From NCBI GenBank assembly GCA_903905665.1, contig CAIVHJ010000176.1, forward strand, positions 1 to 8,384: a stretch of 8,384 nucleotides of DNA, read 5' to 3'. The notes under the pieces were generated by a model. That model made no database searches, had not been told where the DNA came from, and was given only the letters and a program-made list of their open reading frames with translations. Shown here in pieces: positions 1 through 6,526 of this stretch. The DNA is from an uncultured Phycisphaerales bacterium. GTDB taxonomy: Bacteria; Planctomycetota; Phycisphaerae; UBA1845; CAIVHJ01. Numbering within the stretch: position 1 is the stretch's first letter; each line of letters begins with the position of its first letter. A program made the position numbers and the translations under genes.

Positions 1-474
1 CGCCGACAACTGGAGCAATGGTGGGGATTGGGGTTGTACGACGTTTCGGGCCGGTGCGATCGAAGGGCGCTGGCGGATCGTGTTTTTCGGGATGTTTCGG
101 ATCGGTTGAAACTGGAACAGTTGACGCATCCGTTGATTGCCGAACGTCGTAGCCGTCTGATCGCACAGTATGAATCCGATCCGGGAATTCGAATGATCGT
201 GTTGGACAGTCCGCTGCTTTATGAAACCGGACTGGATCGTTTGTGCGACAAAGTCATTTATGTGGAAACGGATGATCGGATTCGGCGGGAGCGGGCCATT
301 CTGCGAGGATGGCCGGAGTCGGAAATCCACCGACGGGAAAAATCACAGGGCCCGCTGGATCCCAAGAAGGCAAAATCCGATTATATTGTGGAGAACAATT
401 CCGATTTACACGCGTTGAACCAGCAAGTAGAAACTCTTTTCCGGCGGTTAACAACATCAAAATCGAATTCCTGA
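1..474 (+). CDS. coaE: Dephospho-CoA kinase, C-terminal part (5' end cut by window edge)
   Basis: CoaE phosphorylates the 3'-hydroxyl of the ribose of dephospho-CoA with ATP, the last step of coenzyme A synthesis, in the cytoplasm. The frame is open from base 1, and 158 residues are visible up to the TGA at 472-474. The family signature is clear: an LDR-like CDRRALADRVF segment followed by THPLI, then VLDSPLLYETGLD (the D-PLL-E-G lid/core motif), a VIYVET strand, RRERAILR with a downstream SE, a Q-x(4)-KK segment, and the closing SDYIVENN, equivalent to ADYVIDN. The missing N-terminus, roughly 50 residues, would hold the P-loop. A TTG at 28 is in frame, but it lies inside the conserved domain and is not the start. 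The gene is followed by the rho leader; coaE next to rho is an arrangement I associate with planctomycetes. Confidence 0.93.
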   Translation, partial: RRQLEQWWGLGLYDVSGRCDRRALADRVFRDVSDRLKLEQLTHPLIAERRSRLIAQYESDPGIRMIVLDSPLLYETGLDRLCDKVIYVETDDRIRRERAILRGWPESEIHRREKSQGPLDPKKAKSDYIVENNSDLHALNQQVETLFRRLTTSKSNS

Positions 475-631
475 CGCTTTTATAAACAAGGAAGACCCAC
501 AGACGACCGCAAGTCGTCATATTCAAATACGGGATGAATAGAGAAGACCTACAACGGCCGCATATCACTCCCATGGGTGTGATGCCGGCTTTCCCCCATC
601 GGGGGAATTCACAATCAGGAGGAATGTTTCA
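475..631 (+). promoter_or_regulatory. coaE-rho intergenic leader with three possible stem-loops
   Basis: This 157-bp gap contains three inverted repeats. The first is GACGAC-CGCAA-GTCGTC at 502-518, a perfect 6-bp stem. The second is at 564-583, with ATCAC/GTGAT arms around CCCATGGG and one T-T mismatch, extended by GCCG/CGGC at 557-560 and 586-589. The third is TTCCCCC-ATC-GGGGGAA at 591-607, a perfect 7-bp stem. None is followed by a T-run, so they are not typical intrinsic terminators. The last ends nine bases before the rho Shine-Dalgarno, so folding could affect translation or Rho-dependent attenuation. E. coli rho is known to be autoregulated in its leader; a similar role here is inference. 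A TATAAA at 481-486 has no matching -35 at the right distance. Confidence 0.4.
617..622 (+). promoter_or_regulatory. Strong Shine-Dalgarno of rho
   Basis: AGGAGG lies nine bases before the ATG at 632, near-ideal spacing. It fixes the start of Rho and therefore shows that the long N-terminal tail belongs to the protein. It is one of the two best ribosome binding sites in the window; the other is at 8282. Confidence 0.85.
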
Positions 632-2125
632 ATGCCCAGAAGAATTCAGGACTCAGATGACAACGGGATGAAAAACGGAACGCGCAATTCATCCCGGCCT
701 CGAACTCGGCGGTTGCCCGACAACGGCCCTCGCAATGAGGCGGATGAGGATGTGCCGGCAGCGGTGACGACCGACGAACGATCCCGACGGAGCGACGAAG
801 CTCCGCCCCGTCCCGCCTCGGAGCAACTCGAAGATGAAACCCAGGCCAAATATGAAGAGGTCAAACGAGGCGAGCTGCACATTACCGATCTGCAAAAGAT
901 GACCGCCGTCGATCTTCATGAAATTGCCAAGAAAGAGGGCATCGAGGAAGTCAGCGGCCTGAAAAAGCAGGACTTGATTTTCCAGATTCTCAAGCGACGA
1001 ATCCAGCAGAACGGCCTGATGTACGGCGAGGGCGTGCTGGAGATTCTGCCGGACGGGTTCGGGTTTTTGCGGAGTCCGGAGTACAACTATCTGCCGTGCC
1101 CGGACGACATCTACGTGAGTCCGTCGCAGATTCGGCGATTCGGTTTGCGAACCGGTCACATCGTGTCGGGTCAGATTCGGCCCCCCAAGGAATCAGAGCG
1201 ATATTTCGCTCTGCTTCGGGTGGAGGCCATCAATTACGAAGACCCGGAATCCGTCACCGAAAAATCCAACTTTGAAGATCTGACCCCGCTGCATCCCGAA
1301 AAGCGGCTGTTTCTGGAAACCACACCGGAAGAACTCAATATGCGGATCGTCGATCTGGCCACTCCGATCGGTCAGGGACAGCGTATGTTGATTGTGGCGC
1401 CGCCCCGAACCGGAAAAACAGTCCTTCTGCAGAAAATGGCCAACGCCATTTCCCATAACCATCCGGATATTTTTTGCATCATCTTGCTGATCGATGAGCG
1501 GCCGGAGGAAGTGACTGAAATGGAGCGGGCTACTACGGCGGAAGTTATCAGTTCCACGTTCGACGAACCCGCCAGCCGACACGTGCAGGTGGCGGAAATG
1601 GTCATCGAGAAAGCGCGACGGATGGTCGAATACGGAAGGTCCGTCGTGATTTTGCTCGATTCGATCACGCGATTGGCCCGCGCCTACAACACCGAGATTC
1701 CCCATTCCGGAAAGATTTTGTCGGGTGGAATTGACGCCAACGCCCTGCAAAAACCCAAGCGGTTTTTCGGCGCCGCCCGGAACATTGAGGAAGGCGGATC
1801 GCTGACGATCATCGGCACGGCACTGGTGGACACCGGTTCCAAAATGGACGAAGTGATTTTTGAGGAATTCAAGGGAACGGGAAACAGCGAACTTCATCTG
1901 GATCGGCGTCTGGTGGATCGTCGAATCTGGCCCGCGCTGGATATTCCCGCCAGCGGAACGCGCAAAGAGGAATTGCTGCTCGATCCCAAGGAACTCGAAT
2001 TGGTTTATAAACTCCGGCGCGTATTGAGCGACATGAATCCGATTGAATCCGTCGAGTTGCTCCGCGCCCGACTGATCAAGACAAAAACGAACGCCGAATT
2101 CCTCATGACCATGAATTTGTCCTAG
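632..2125 (+). CDS. rho: Transcription termination factor Rho
   Basis: Rho is a hexameric RNA-dependent ATPase/helicase that loads on nascent RNA and releases RNA polymerase. The protein has 497 residues, against 419 in E. coli. The extra length is an N-terminal tail of about 80 residues rich in Arg, Asp, Glu, Asn and Pro, probably disordered. Then come the Rho-N helical domain (about 83-123), the cold-shock-like primary RNA-binding domain (about 128-200, with GEGVLEILPDGFGFLR) and the RecA-type ATPase. The ATPase has Walker A PPRTGKT at 257-263, the catalytic Glu region LLIDERPEEV around 289, Walker B VVILLDS with D343, the Q-loop/R-loop LSGGIDANAL...KRFFGAARN (363-384), and SGTRKEELLL near 441-450. 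All key ATPase motifs are intact. The ATG is fixed by AGGAGG at 617-622. HolB follows about 50 bp after the stop, probably co-transcribed. Confidence 0.98.
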   Translation: MPRRIQDSDDNGMKNGTRNSSRPRTRRLPDNGPRNEADEDVPAAVTTDERSRRSDEAPPRPASEQLEDETQAKYEEVKRGELHITDLQKMTAVDLHEIAKKEGIEEVSGLKKQDLIFQILKRRIQQNGLMYGEGVLEILPDGFGFLRSPEYNYLPCPDDIYVSPSQIRRFGLRTGHIVSGQIRPPKESERYFALLRVEAINYEDPESVTEKSNFEDLTPLHPEKRLFLETTPEELNMRIVDLATPIGQGQRMLIVAPPRTGKTVLLQKMANAISHNHPDIFCIILLIDERPEEVTEMERATTAEVISSTFDEPASRHVQVAEMVIEKARRMVEYGRSVVILLDSITRLARAYNTEIPHSGKILSGGIDANALQKPKRFFGAARNIEEGGSLTIIGTALVDTGSKMDEVIFEEFKGTGNSELHLDRRLVDRRIWPALDIPASGTRKEELLLDPKELELVYKLRRVLSDMNPIESVELLRARLIKTKTNAEFLMTMNLS

Positions 2126-2175
2126 ACCGGCGTCGGAGACGATAGCACTGCGGCGACGGGCGGGTGAAAGATAGA

Positions 2176-3315
2176 ATGTCGATCTTTGAAGTCCGACATC
2201 AGCGGTGGGCCCAGGTCATTTTGCAGTCCGCGATCGGTGGGGATCGCATTCCGCACGCGTATTTGTTTCACGGCCCCGACGGGATTGGAAAAGAAACGCT
2301 CGCACGGGCTTACGCGCAATTGCTGTTGTGCGAAAAACCGGTCTGTCACAATGAATGCTCGTCTGAATATGCCCCGGACGGCAAACAATGGTTTGACAGT
2401 TGCGGATTGTGTTCCTCTTGTCGGTTGATGGAGACCGATTCTCACCCTGATTATCATCTGATTCATCGACGCCTGATCCGGTTTCATGACGATCCTTCAG
2501 TTCGCGCGAGGAAAGGGCTTGATCTCGGCATCGATGTCATTCGTCAGTTCGTCCTCGACGCCGCCCACAAAAAACCCGCCTTGGGATCACGCAAGGTTTT
2601 TGTCCTGCGCGAAACCGAAAAACTCACATCCGCCGCCCAAAACGCCCTGCTTAAGACGCTCGAAGAACCTCCGCCCGGAACTTTTCTGATTTTGATCTGC
2701 CGCGCGCTGGATTCTCTGCTCCCCACGACCCGATCGCGTTGCCGGAGCATCCCGTTTTCGCCTTTGCCGATTTCGTTTGTGCACGAGACGCTCCAGGGTC
2801 GTCATTCGGATATCAACGCGGATTTGATTCGCTTTGCGGCAGCCCTGGGTGAAGGCTCATTGGGACGATCCGTGCAGTGCCTGGAAAACGGATTGAACGA
2901 AATCAACCGGAACGTGATCACACCGCTGAAGGATTTATCTGTGCTAAGCGCGCTGGAATGGGCGCATCTTCTGGAAGATCAGGCGGATCAGTTGGCCCAC
3001 CGGTCTCGGCTGGGCGACGAGGAAATCAACGAAACCGACGCCGTCCGCCAAGCGCTCACTCAAATTTTGACGCTTGTGGCGACTTTTTATGACGATGTGT
3101 TGAAACTGACGCACGGTCAGCAGGAGCGGTGCTGCAACACAGCCGATTTGGAGATAGTTCGTCAGGCAGGGTCTCGGATGAAGCACGACTGGATTCCACG
3201 CTCAATCGGCTGGACGGTTCAGGCGGAGGCCCAAATTCACCTGAATGCCAACACCACCCTGTGTCTGGAGAATCTGGCCATGCGGCTTGCCCATCTTTAC
3301 GCCCCATCACGATAA
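2176..3315 (+). CDS. holB: DNA polymerase III subunit delta' (clamp-loader AAA+ protein)
   Basis: Delta' is part of the clamp loader that opens the beta clamp and places it on primed DNA. With the ATG start the protein has 379 residues. It shows RIPHAYLFHGPDGIGKET, a P-loop at 33-41 whose usual Thr/Ser after Lys is Glu; this suits delta', which need not hydrolyse ATP. Next are zinc-site cysteines (CGLCSSC at 76-82, with further Cys at 52, 57 and 61), HPDYH, and GIDVIRQF. AAQNALLKTLEEPPPGTFLIL follows, then TTRSRCRSIPF with the SRC motif at 187-189. An insertion at about 97-115 (LIHRRLIRFHDDPSVRAR) resembles planctomycete HolB as I recall it. A GTG at 2164 would add four residues. I prefer ATG 2176 because GGTGA at 2163-2167, complementary to the 16S tail, lies eight bases upstream. 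DnaX-like identity is less likely given the length and C-terminus. Confidence 0.9.
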   Translation: MSIFEVRHQRWAQVILQSAIGGDRIPHAYLFHGPDGIGKETLARAYAQLLLCEKPVCHNECSSEYAPDGKQWFDSCGLCSSCRLMETDSHPDYHLIHRRLIRFHDDPSVRARKGLDLGIDVIRQFVLDAAHKKPALGSRKVFVLRETEKLTSAAQNALLKTLEEPPPGTFLILICRALDSLLPTTRSRCRSIPFSPLPISFVHETLQGRHSDINADLIRFAAALGEGSLGRSVQCLENGLNEINRNVITPLKDLSVLSALEWAHLLEDQADQLAHRSRLGDEEINETDAVRQALTQILTLVATFYDDVLKLTHGQQERCCNTADLEIVRQAGSRMKHDWIPRSIGWTVQAEAQIHLNANTTLCLENLAMRLAHLYAPSR

Positions 3316-3319
3316 ATTT

Positions 3320-3348
3320 TTGAAGTTTCGGGGCGTCTGCGATAAAAT
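3320..3348 (+). promoter_or_regulatory. Probable sigma70-type promoter of ricT
   Basis: TTGAAG at 3320-3325 (4/6 to TTGACA) and TAAAAT at 3343-3348 (5/6 to TATAAT) are separated by exactly 17 bp, in the short gap after holB. A start of transcription is expected near 3355, just before the AGGA at 3364-3367 and the ATG at 3377. The in-frame ATG at 3347 would overlap the -10 box, which argues for the later start codon. Seen by eye only; spurious matches are possible. Confidence 0.5.
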
Positions 3349-3376
3349 GGTTTCCACAAGAGTAGGAATTGTAACG

Positions 3377-4402
3377 ATGTTTCATTCCGAAATACGAGTC
3401 ATCCCACTGGGTGTCGCCGGATGCCCGGGACAACCGAGCGAAACCGGAACGGGTCTGCCCGAAGGAACTCTTCTGACGACGGCGGTTCGCTATGGTTATA
3501 TGAAATACGTCGGGGAATTCAGTTACAAACCCGGCATCCGTTTCACCTGCGGGGCCAAAGTCGTCGTTCAAACTGAACGCGGGATCGAAATCGGGAACCA
3601 TCTGTCGCGCACGTGCAGCGGTTGTTCCCATTCCATCCCTCGCCAAAATCTGGCCGGTTATGCCGAACGCAGCGGAGAAGATTTCTTCAAACCCAACTGC
3701 GGAAAAATTCTCCGCGAAGCCACGCTCGAAGACCTCAATGAAGAACGACACATGCGCGAAAAAACGCGCGAGAAACTCGCCCGCTGCGACGAACATGTAC
3801 AGCAACGCAACCTGCCCATGAAAATGGTCGAATGCGAGCACCTGTTCGGCGGGGAACGGATCATCTTTTATTTCTTTTCCGATAATCGGGTCGATTTCCG
3901 GGAACTGGTTAAGGACCTTGCCGGCGAATATCACACGCGAATCGAAATGAGGCAGATCGGGGCGAGAGACGAAGCTCGGTTGCTGGCCGATTACGAAACC
4001 TGCGGGCAGGAGTGTTGCTGCCGGACTTTCCTGAAAAGCCTCCGGCAGATCAACATGAAAATGGCCAAGTTGCAGAAGCAGACGCTCGATCCGACCAAGG
4101 TTTCGGGCCGGTGCGGGCGGCTCAAATGTTGTCTGCGTTACGAACAACAGTCCTATGAGGAATTGGAATCCCGACTTCCCAGAATGGGCCGGCAAATTCG
4201 CACCGCGATGGAAGAAGGTATAGTCGTGGACCGGCAGATTCTGACCCAGCTCGTTGTGTTGGAGACTCAGGATCAGCGACGACTCGTCGTGCCCATCGAA
4301 GACGTTCTGGAGCAATTGGGACCCGCCGGACCTTCCTCTTCGGAATCCGAATCCGATCCGGAATCCGGGAATCGGGGAAACTCCGAATCGCAGGAACCCT
4401 GA
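3377..4402 (+). CDS. ricT: PSP1-domain protein, RicT/YaaT type
   Basis: In Bacillus subtilis RicT (YaaT) forms the RicA-RicF-RicT complex, which binds [4Fe-4S] clusters and directs RNase Y to mature certain mRNAs. Here it has 341 residues. The PSP1 region covers roughly 35-145, ending in the charged helix LEDLNEERHMREKTREKL. The diagnostic block is CGQECCCRTFL (209-219), then INMKMAKLQ, LDPTKVSGRCGRLKCCLRYE (237-256), which holds the conserved cysteines. Extra cysteines CSGC lie at 80-83. The tail from 317 is Ser/Glu/Pro-rich and low in complexity, encoded by repeats of a GAATCC-like unit. The start is ATG 3377, with AGGA at 3364-3367; ATG 3347 has no ribosome site and overlaps a probable promoter, and upstream starts overlap holB. 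The holB-ricT order matches Bacillus. RicA and RicF are not in the window, so the same partners cannot be assumed. Confidence 0.9.
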   Translation: MFHSEIRVIPLGVAGCPGQPSETGTGLPEGTLLTTAVRYGYMKYVGEFSYKPGIRFTCGAKVVVQTERGIEIGNHLSRTCSGCSHSIPRQNLAGYAERSGEDFFKPNCGKILREATLEDLNEERHMREKTREKLARCDEHVQQRNLPMKMVECEHLFGGERIIFYFFSDNRVDFRELVKDLAGEYHTRIEMRQIGARDEARLLADYETCGQECCCRTFLKSLRQINMKMAKLQKQTLDPTKVSGRCGRLKCCLRYEQQSYEELESRLPRMGRQIRTAMEEGIVVDRQILTQLVVLETQDQRRLVVPIEDVLEQLGPAGPSSSESESDPESGNRGNSESQEP

Positions 4403-4453
4403 AGACGGTCATCGACCCCTTTGGGGACTAGTTGGATTTTTTGAACTCAAACC

Positions 4454-4981
4454 ATGGTTAGCGCACCGCACAAGGATTTCATGCAGGTCGTTCGAGAGGT
4501 GGGGAAATATCCACCGGATGCCTTTGCGTTCGTTCAGGAGGGTTTGACATTTACTGTGGCGAACCTGCACGGCGAACTCACCGAACCGCAACAGACGTTG
4601 CACGAATTCATGACCCAGAACCAGCTGGATTTTGAACAACTTCTGTCATTGTATCAGAACGAACAGTTGCCCGAACCGATTCAGGAACTCATCAGCCGCG
4701 CCGGGGGGCTTGAAACGTTCAACCGCCACGTGTCCGGCCAGTCGTTGTGCTGGGGACTTCGGGACTTCGCCGTGAAACGATGGGGCGCGCTGGCCCGCGT
4801 GGTGCTTCATCACTGGAACATCCGACGGACTCAGGATTTCGGCGAGATTGTTTTTGCTTTGGTGGAAAATGATTTTCTGCAAAAGCAATCTCACGACGAC
4901 AAGGAGGATTTCCAGGATGTTTTCCCGTTCGAGGAAGCCTTCGACCGCGCCTACCACATCGACCTCCATTTTTCAAACTGA
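4454..4981 (+). CDS. Conserved protein of the Minf_1886 (TIGR04138) family, function unknown
   Basis: The 175-residue protein has no signal peptide or membrane segment and should be cytoplasmic. Its C-terminal half matches my memory of the Minf_1886 family core: HVSGQSLCWGLRDFAVKRWG (92-111), ARVVLHHWNIRRTQDFGEIV (114-133), then FALVENDFLQK, and finally KEDFQDVFPFEEAFD (150-164). The N-terminus has the usual YPPDAFAFVQEGL pattern (19-31). Between them (about 37-90) is a charged, Gln/Leu-rich helical stretch that may be an insertion specific to this lineage. No catalytic motif is evident and no function is known to me. It follows ricT by 51 bp on the same strand, so it may share the ricT promoter. 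No good Shine-Dalgarno precedes ATG 4454. An in-frame ATG at 4481 has AAGGA only four bases upstream, so a start nine residues shorter is possible. Confidence 0.82.
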   Translation: MVSAPHKDFMQVVREVGKYPPDAFAFVQEGLTFTVANLHGELTEPQQTLHEFMTQNQLDFEQLLSLYQNEQLPEPIQELISRAGGLETFNRHVSGQSLCWGLRDFAVKRWGALARVVLHHWNIRRTQDFGEIVFALVENDFLQKQSHDDKEDFQDVFPFEEAFDRAYHIDLHFSN

Positions 4982-4994
4982 TTTGTCCAATCCG

Positions 4995-5642
4995 TCATGA
5001 TCCCAGCGCAGAGGGCTGAGATGAACGTGGTACGCGGATGAAAACAAGCCGATAAAACGTCCGTCCGTCTCGCTGGTATTTAACCTGATAATTGGTGGGA
5101 ACCAGTCCGTCACCGGTCTGGCCGGATTGAATGACACGTACAGACGACTGAAACTCGGCTCGGTCGGCGAAAAGTTTTTCAATCACTTCGAAATAGTCGG
5201 CCGAATCGGTCTGAATGGAACAGGCGGCGCCGTCCTGCAAAACTCGGCCGACGGCCTCGACAAATGCCGGATCTATCAATCGCCGTTTGTGATGCCGCTT
5301 TTTAGGCCACGGGTCGGGATGATGGATGTGCAGGGCGGCCAAGGAATCCGGTGGAGCATATCGGGTTATGAACAGTTTGGCGTCCGTGCGAATGATTCGC
5401 ACGTTGGCCAGACCCCACCGGGCCATCCGATCGGCAGCAAAGCGAAAATATTTGTTCGCCCACTCAATTCCGACGTAGTTTCTATCCTGATGGGCCCGTG
5501 CCTGTTCGAGCAAAAATCTCCCTTTACCGCACCCGATTTCCACCTCGACCGGTTGGTCATTTCCAAACATTTCCAGAAACGAGACTGGGCACGGTTCGTT
5601 CGGGAGGGTATAGATAATATAATCCATCGAAATTGGCGGCAT
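4995..5642 (-). CDS. trmB: tRNA (guanine-N7-)-methyltransferase
   Basis: TrmB uses S-adenosylmethionine to methylate N7 of G46 in the variable loop of tRNAs. The protein has 215 residues, normal for the family. It shows the SAM-binding motif EVEIGCGKGRFL (33-44), NYVGIEWANKY (55-65), NVRIIRTDA (80-88) and the highly diagnostic HIHHPDPWPKKRHHKRRLID (105-124). It ends with PTNYQVKY (182-189), where the family usually reads T-x-Y/F-E; here Gln186 replaces the Glu. The stop lies only 13 bp from the convergent gene ending at 4981. The start is ATG 5642: a TGA lies in frame five codons upstream, so it cannot be much earlier. ATG 5627 (MDYIIYT) is the alternative; neither has well-spaced Shine-Dalgarno. 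The start is 18 bp from the divergent yggS start. Confidence 0.95.
   Translation of the reverse strand: MPPISMDYIIYTLPNEPCPVSFLEMFGNDQPVEVEIGCGKGRFLLEQARAHQDRNYVGIEWANKYFRFAADRMARWGLANVRIIRTDAKLFITRYAPPDSLAALHIHHPDPWPKKRHHKRRLIDPAFVEAVGRVLQDGAACSIQTDSADYFEVIEKLFADRAEFQSSVRVIQSGQTGDGLVPTNYQVKYQRDGRTFYRLVFIRVPRSSQPSALGS
5618..5623 (+). promoter_or_regulatory. Candidate -10 box for the yggS-type gene, inside trmB
   Basis: A perfect TATAAT on the plus strand lies 37 bp before the ATG at 5661, placing a transcription start near 5630. The -35 region at the ideal distance (5595-5600, TTCGTT) is poor. The box lies within the first codons of trmB, which encode an AT-rich DYIIYT stretch, so it may be partly fortuitous; but yggS has no other upstream space for a promoter. 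Confidence 0.35.
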
Positions 5643-5648
5643 CGCCTT

Positions 5649-5677
5649 ATCATTTCAAAAATGGACGTTACGGTCAA
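5649..5677 (-). promoter_or_regulatory. Candidate trmB promoter, inside the yggS-type gene
   Basis: On the minus strand TTGACC (plus 5672-5677, 5/6 to TTGACA) is followed after 17 bp by AATGAT (plus 5649-5654, 4/6 to TATAAT). Transcription would begin at about the A of the trmB ATG at 5642, giving a leaderless message or use of the internal ATG at 5627. The -10 is weak, so this is tentative. Confidence 0.3.
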
Positions 5678-6491
5678 TACAATTCCATCGAACGTCACGG
5701 GTCCGCAGAACCTGCGCCGGATCCTGAAGGACAATATTCGGCGGGTCCGGGATCGAATCGGAAATGCTTGCGCGCGGGTCCAGCGTGATCCACGATCGGT
5801 TCAACTGGTGGCGGTGACCAAAAATGTGGGGACCGATCTGATCCGCGCGCTGCTGGAACTTGGCGAAACGGAACTGGCCGAGAATCGGGTTCAGGAACTG
5901 GTGCGTCGCGCCTCCATGATCTGGGACAGCGCCAATCGAATTCACCGGTTGGATCTTGGCGGGGTGCCTCCTTTGCCCCGGTGGCACATGGTCGGGCATG
6001 TTCAGCGGAACAAGCTCGCCTCGCTGCTGGAATGGTGCAATATCATTCATTCGGTGGACAGCCTGCGACTCGCGGAAGCGATTCAACATCGTGCTTCCGC
6101 TCTCAAGCGAAACGTCGAAGTTTTGCTTCAGGTTAACGTCGCGGATGAAAAAGCCAAGTTCGGCATCCCGGTGGCGGCGATTGACGTCATGGTGGATCAG
6201 GTCCGTCATTTGCCCAACCTCCAACTCGTGGGCTTGATGACGATGGCCCCGTATTCCGAGGACCCGAAAAATTCCCGGTTCGTCTTTGCCCGTCTCCGGG
6301 GATTGTCCGACGATCTTCACGAACGCCAAAAAGTCGGCCCGGAGTTCCGCGAATTGTCGATGGGGATGTCATCGGATTTTGAAGTCGCCGTCGAAGAAGG
6401 GGCTACGCTCGTTCGGATCGGCACCGCTTTGTTCGAAGGATTGACCACTCTTCCCGCCGACGAATCGGATTCTTCCCGCCCGGAGCAATAG
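5661..6491 (+). CDS. yggS: YggS/PROSC-type pyridoxal 5'-phosphate homeostasis protein
   Basis: YggS-family proteins bind PLP on a TIM-barrel fold and keep vitamin B6 and amino/keto acid pools balanced; no enzyme activity is established. The protein has 276 residues, against about 230 in E. coli; the excess is a short N-terminal lead, a loop at about 86-106 and a Ser/Asp/Glu-rich tail from 266. Signatures are LVAVTKNV with the PLP lysine at 54, ELAENRVQEL (71-80, family GEN-x-VQE), RWHMVGHVQRNK (107-118), IIHSVDSLRLAE (128-139), LLQVNVADEKAKFGI, VGLMTMAP (190-197), and LSMGMSSDFEVAVEEGATLVRIG ending in the phosphate-binding RIGTALFEG (252-260). ATG 5661 is chosen because the frame's earlier starts lie inside antisense trmB and the protein domain begins just after it. 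No Shine-Dalgarno is visible. It is divergent from trmB and convergent with the gene ending at 6527, 35 bp away. Confidence 0.93.
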   Translation: MDVTVNTIPSNVTGPQNLRRILKDNIRRVRDRIGNACARVQRDPRSVQLVAVTKNVGTDLIRALLELGETELAENRVQELVRRASMIWDSANRIHRLDLGGVPPLPRWHMVGHVQRNKLASLLEWCNIIHSVDSLRLAEAIQHRASALKRNVEVLLQVNVADEKAKFGIPVAAIDVMVDQVRHLPNLQLVGLMTMAPYSEDPKNSRFVFARLRGLSDDLHERQKVGPEFRELSMGMSSDFEVAVEEGATLVRIGTALFEGLTTLPADESDSSRPEQ

Positions 6492-6526
6492 GATGCAAGC
6501 CGAATGAGACCGACCACGAAGATTCT

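Noticed and set aside
1193..1897. A 234-codon minus-strand open frame inside rho
   Set aside because: It is antisense to the highly conserved ATPase domain and resembles no protein family.
3245..3376. Longer ricT starting inside holB
   Set aside because: The extra residues overlap holB out of frame and cover a probable promoter; ATG 3377 has the better ribosome site.
3056..4315. A 419-codon minus-strand open frame across ricT and the end of holB
   Set aside because: It lies antisense to strongly matched genes and its translation shows no recognisable family; it is a by-product of codon bias.
4339..4400. GAATCC-like repeats at the 3' end of ricT as a mobile or regulatory repeat
   Set aside because: They encode a low-complexity Ser/Glu tail in frame and are explained by coding bias.
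4416..4426. CCCC-TTT-GGGG after ricT as a terminator
   Set aside because: The stem is only 4 bp and the T-run starts eleven bases later, so it is too weak to call.
4980..4992. GATT-TGTCC-AATC between the two convergent genes as a terminator
   Set aside because: The stem is 4 bp, AT-rich and has no proper T-run on either strand.
5127..5660. Upstream extension of the yggS-type frame
   Set aside because: The extra 178 residues are the antisense of trmB, and the YggS domain begins only after ATG 5661.
5655..6329. A 224-codon minus-strand open frame inside the yggS-type gene
   Set aside because: It is antisense to clear YggS motifs and its translation shows no family signature.
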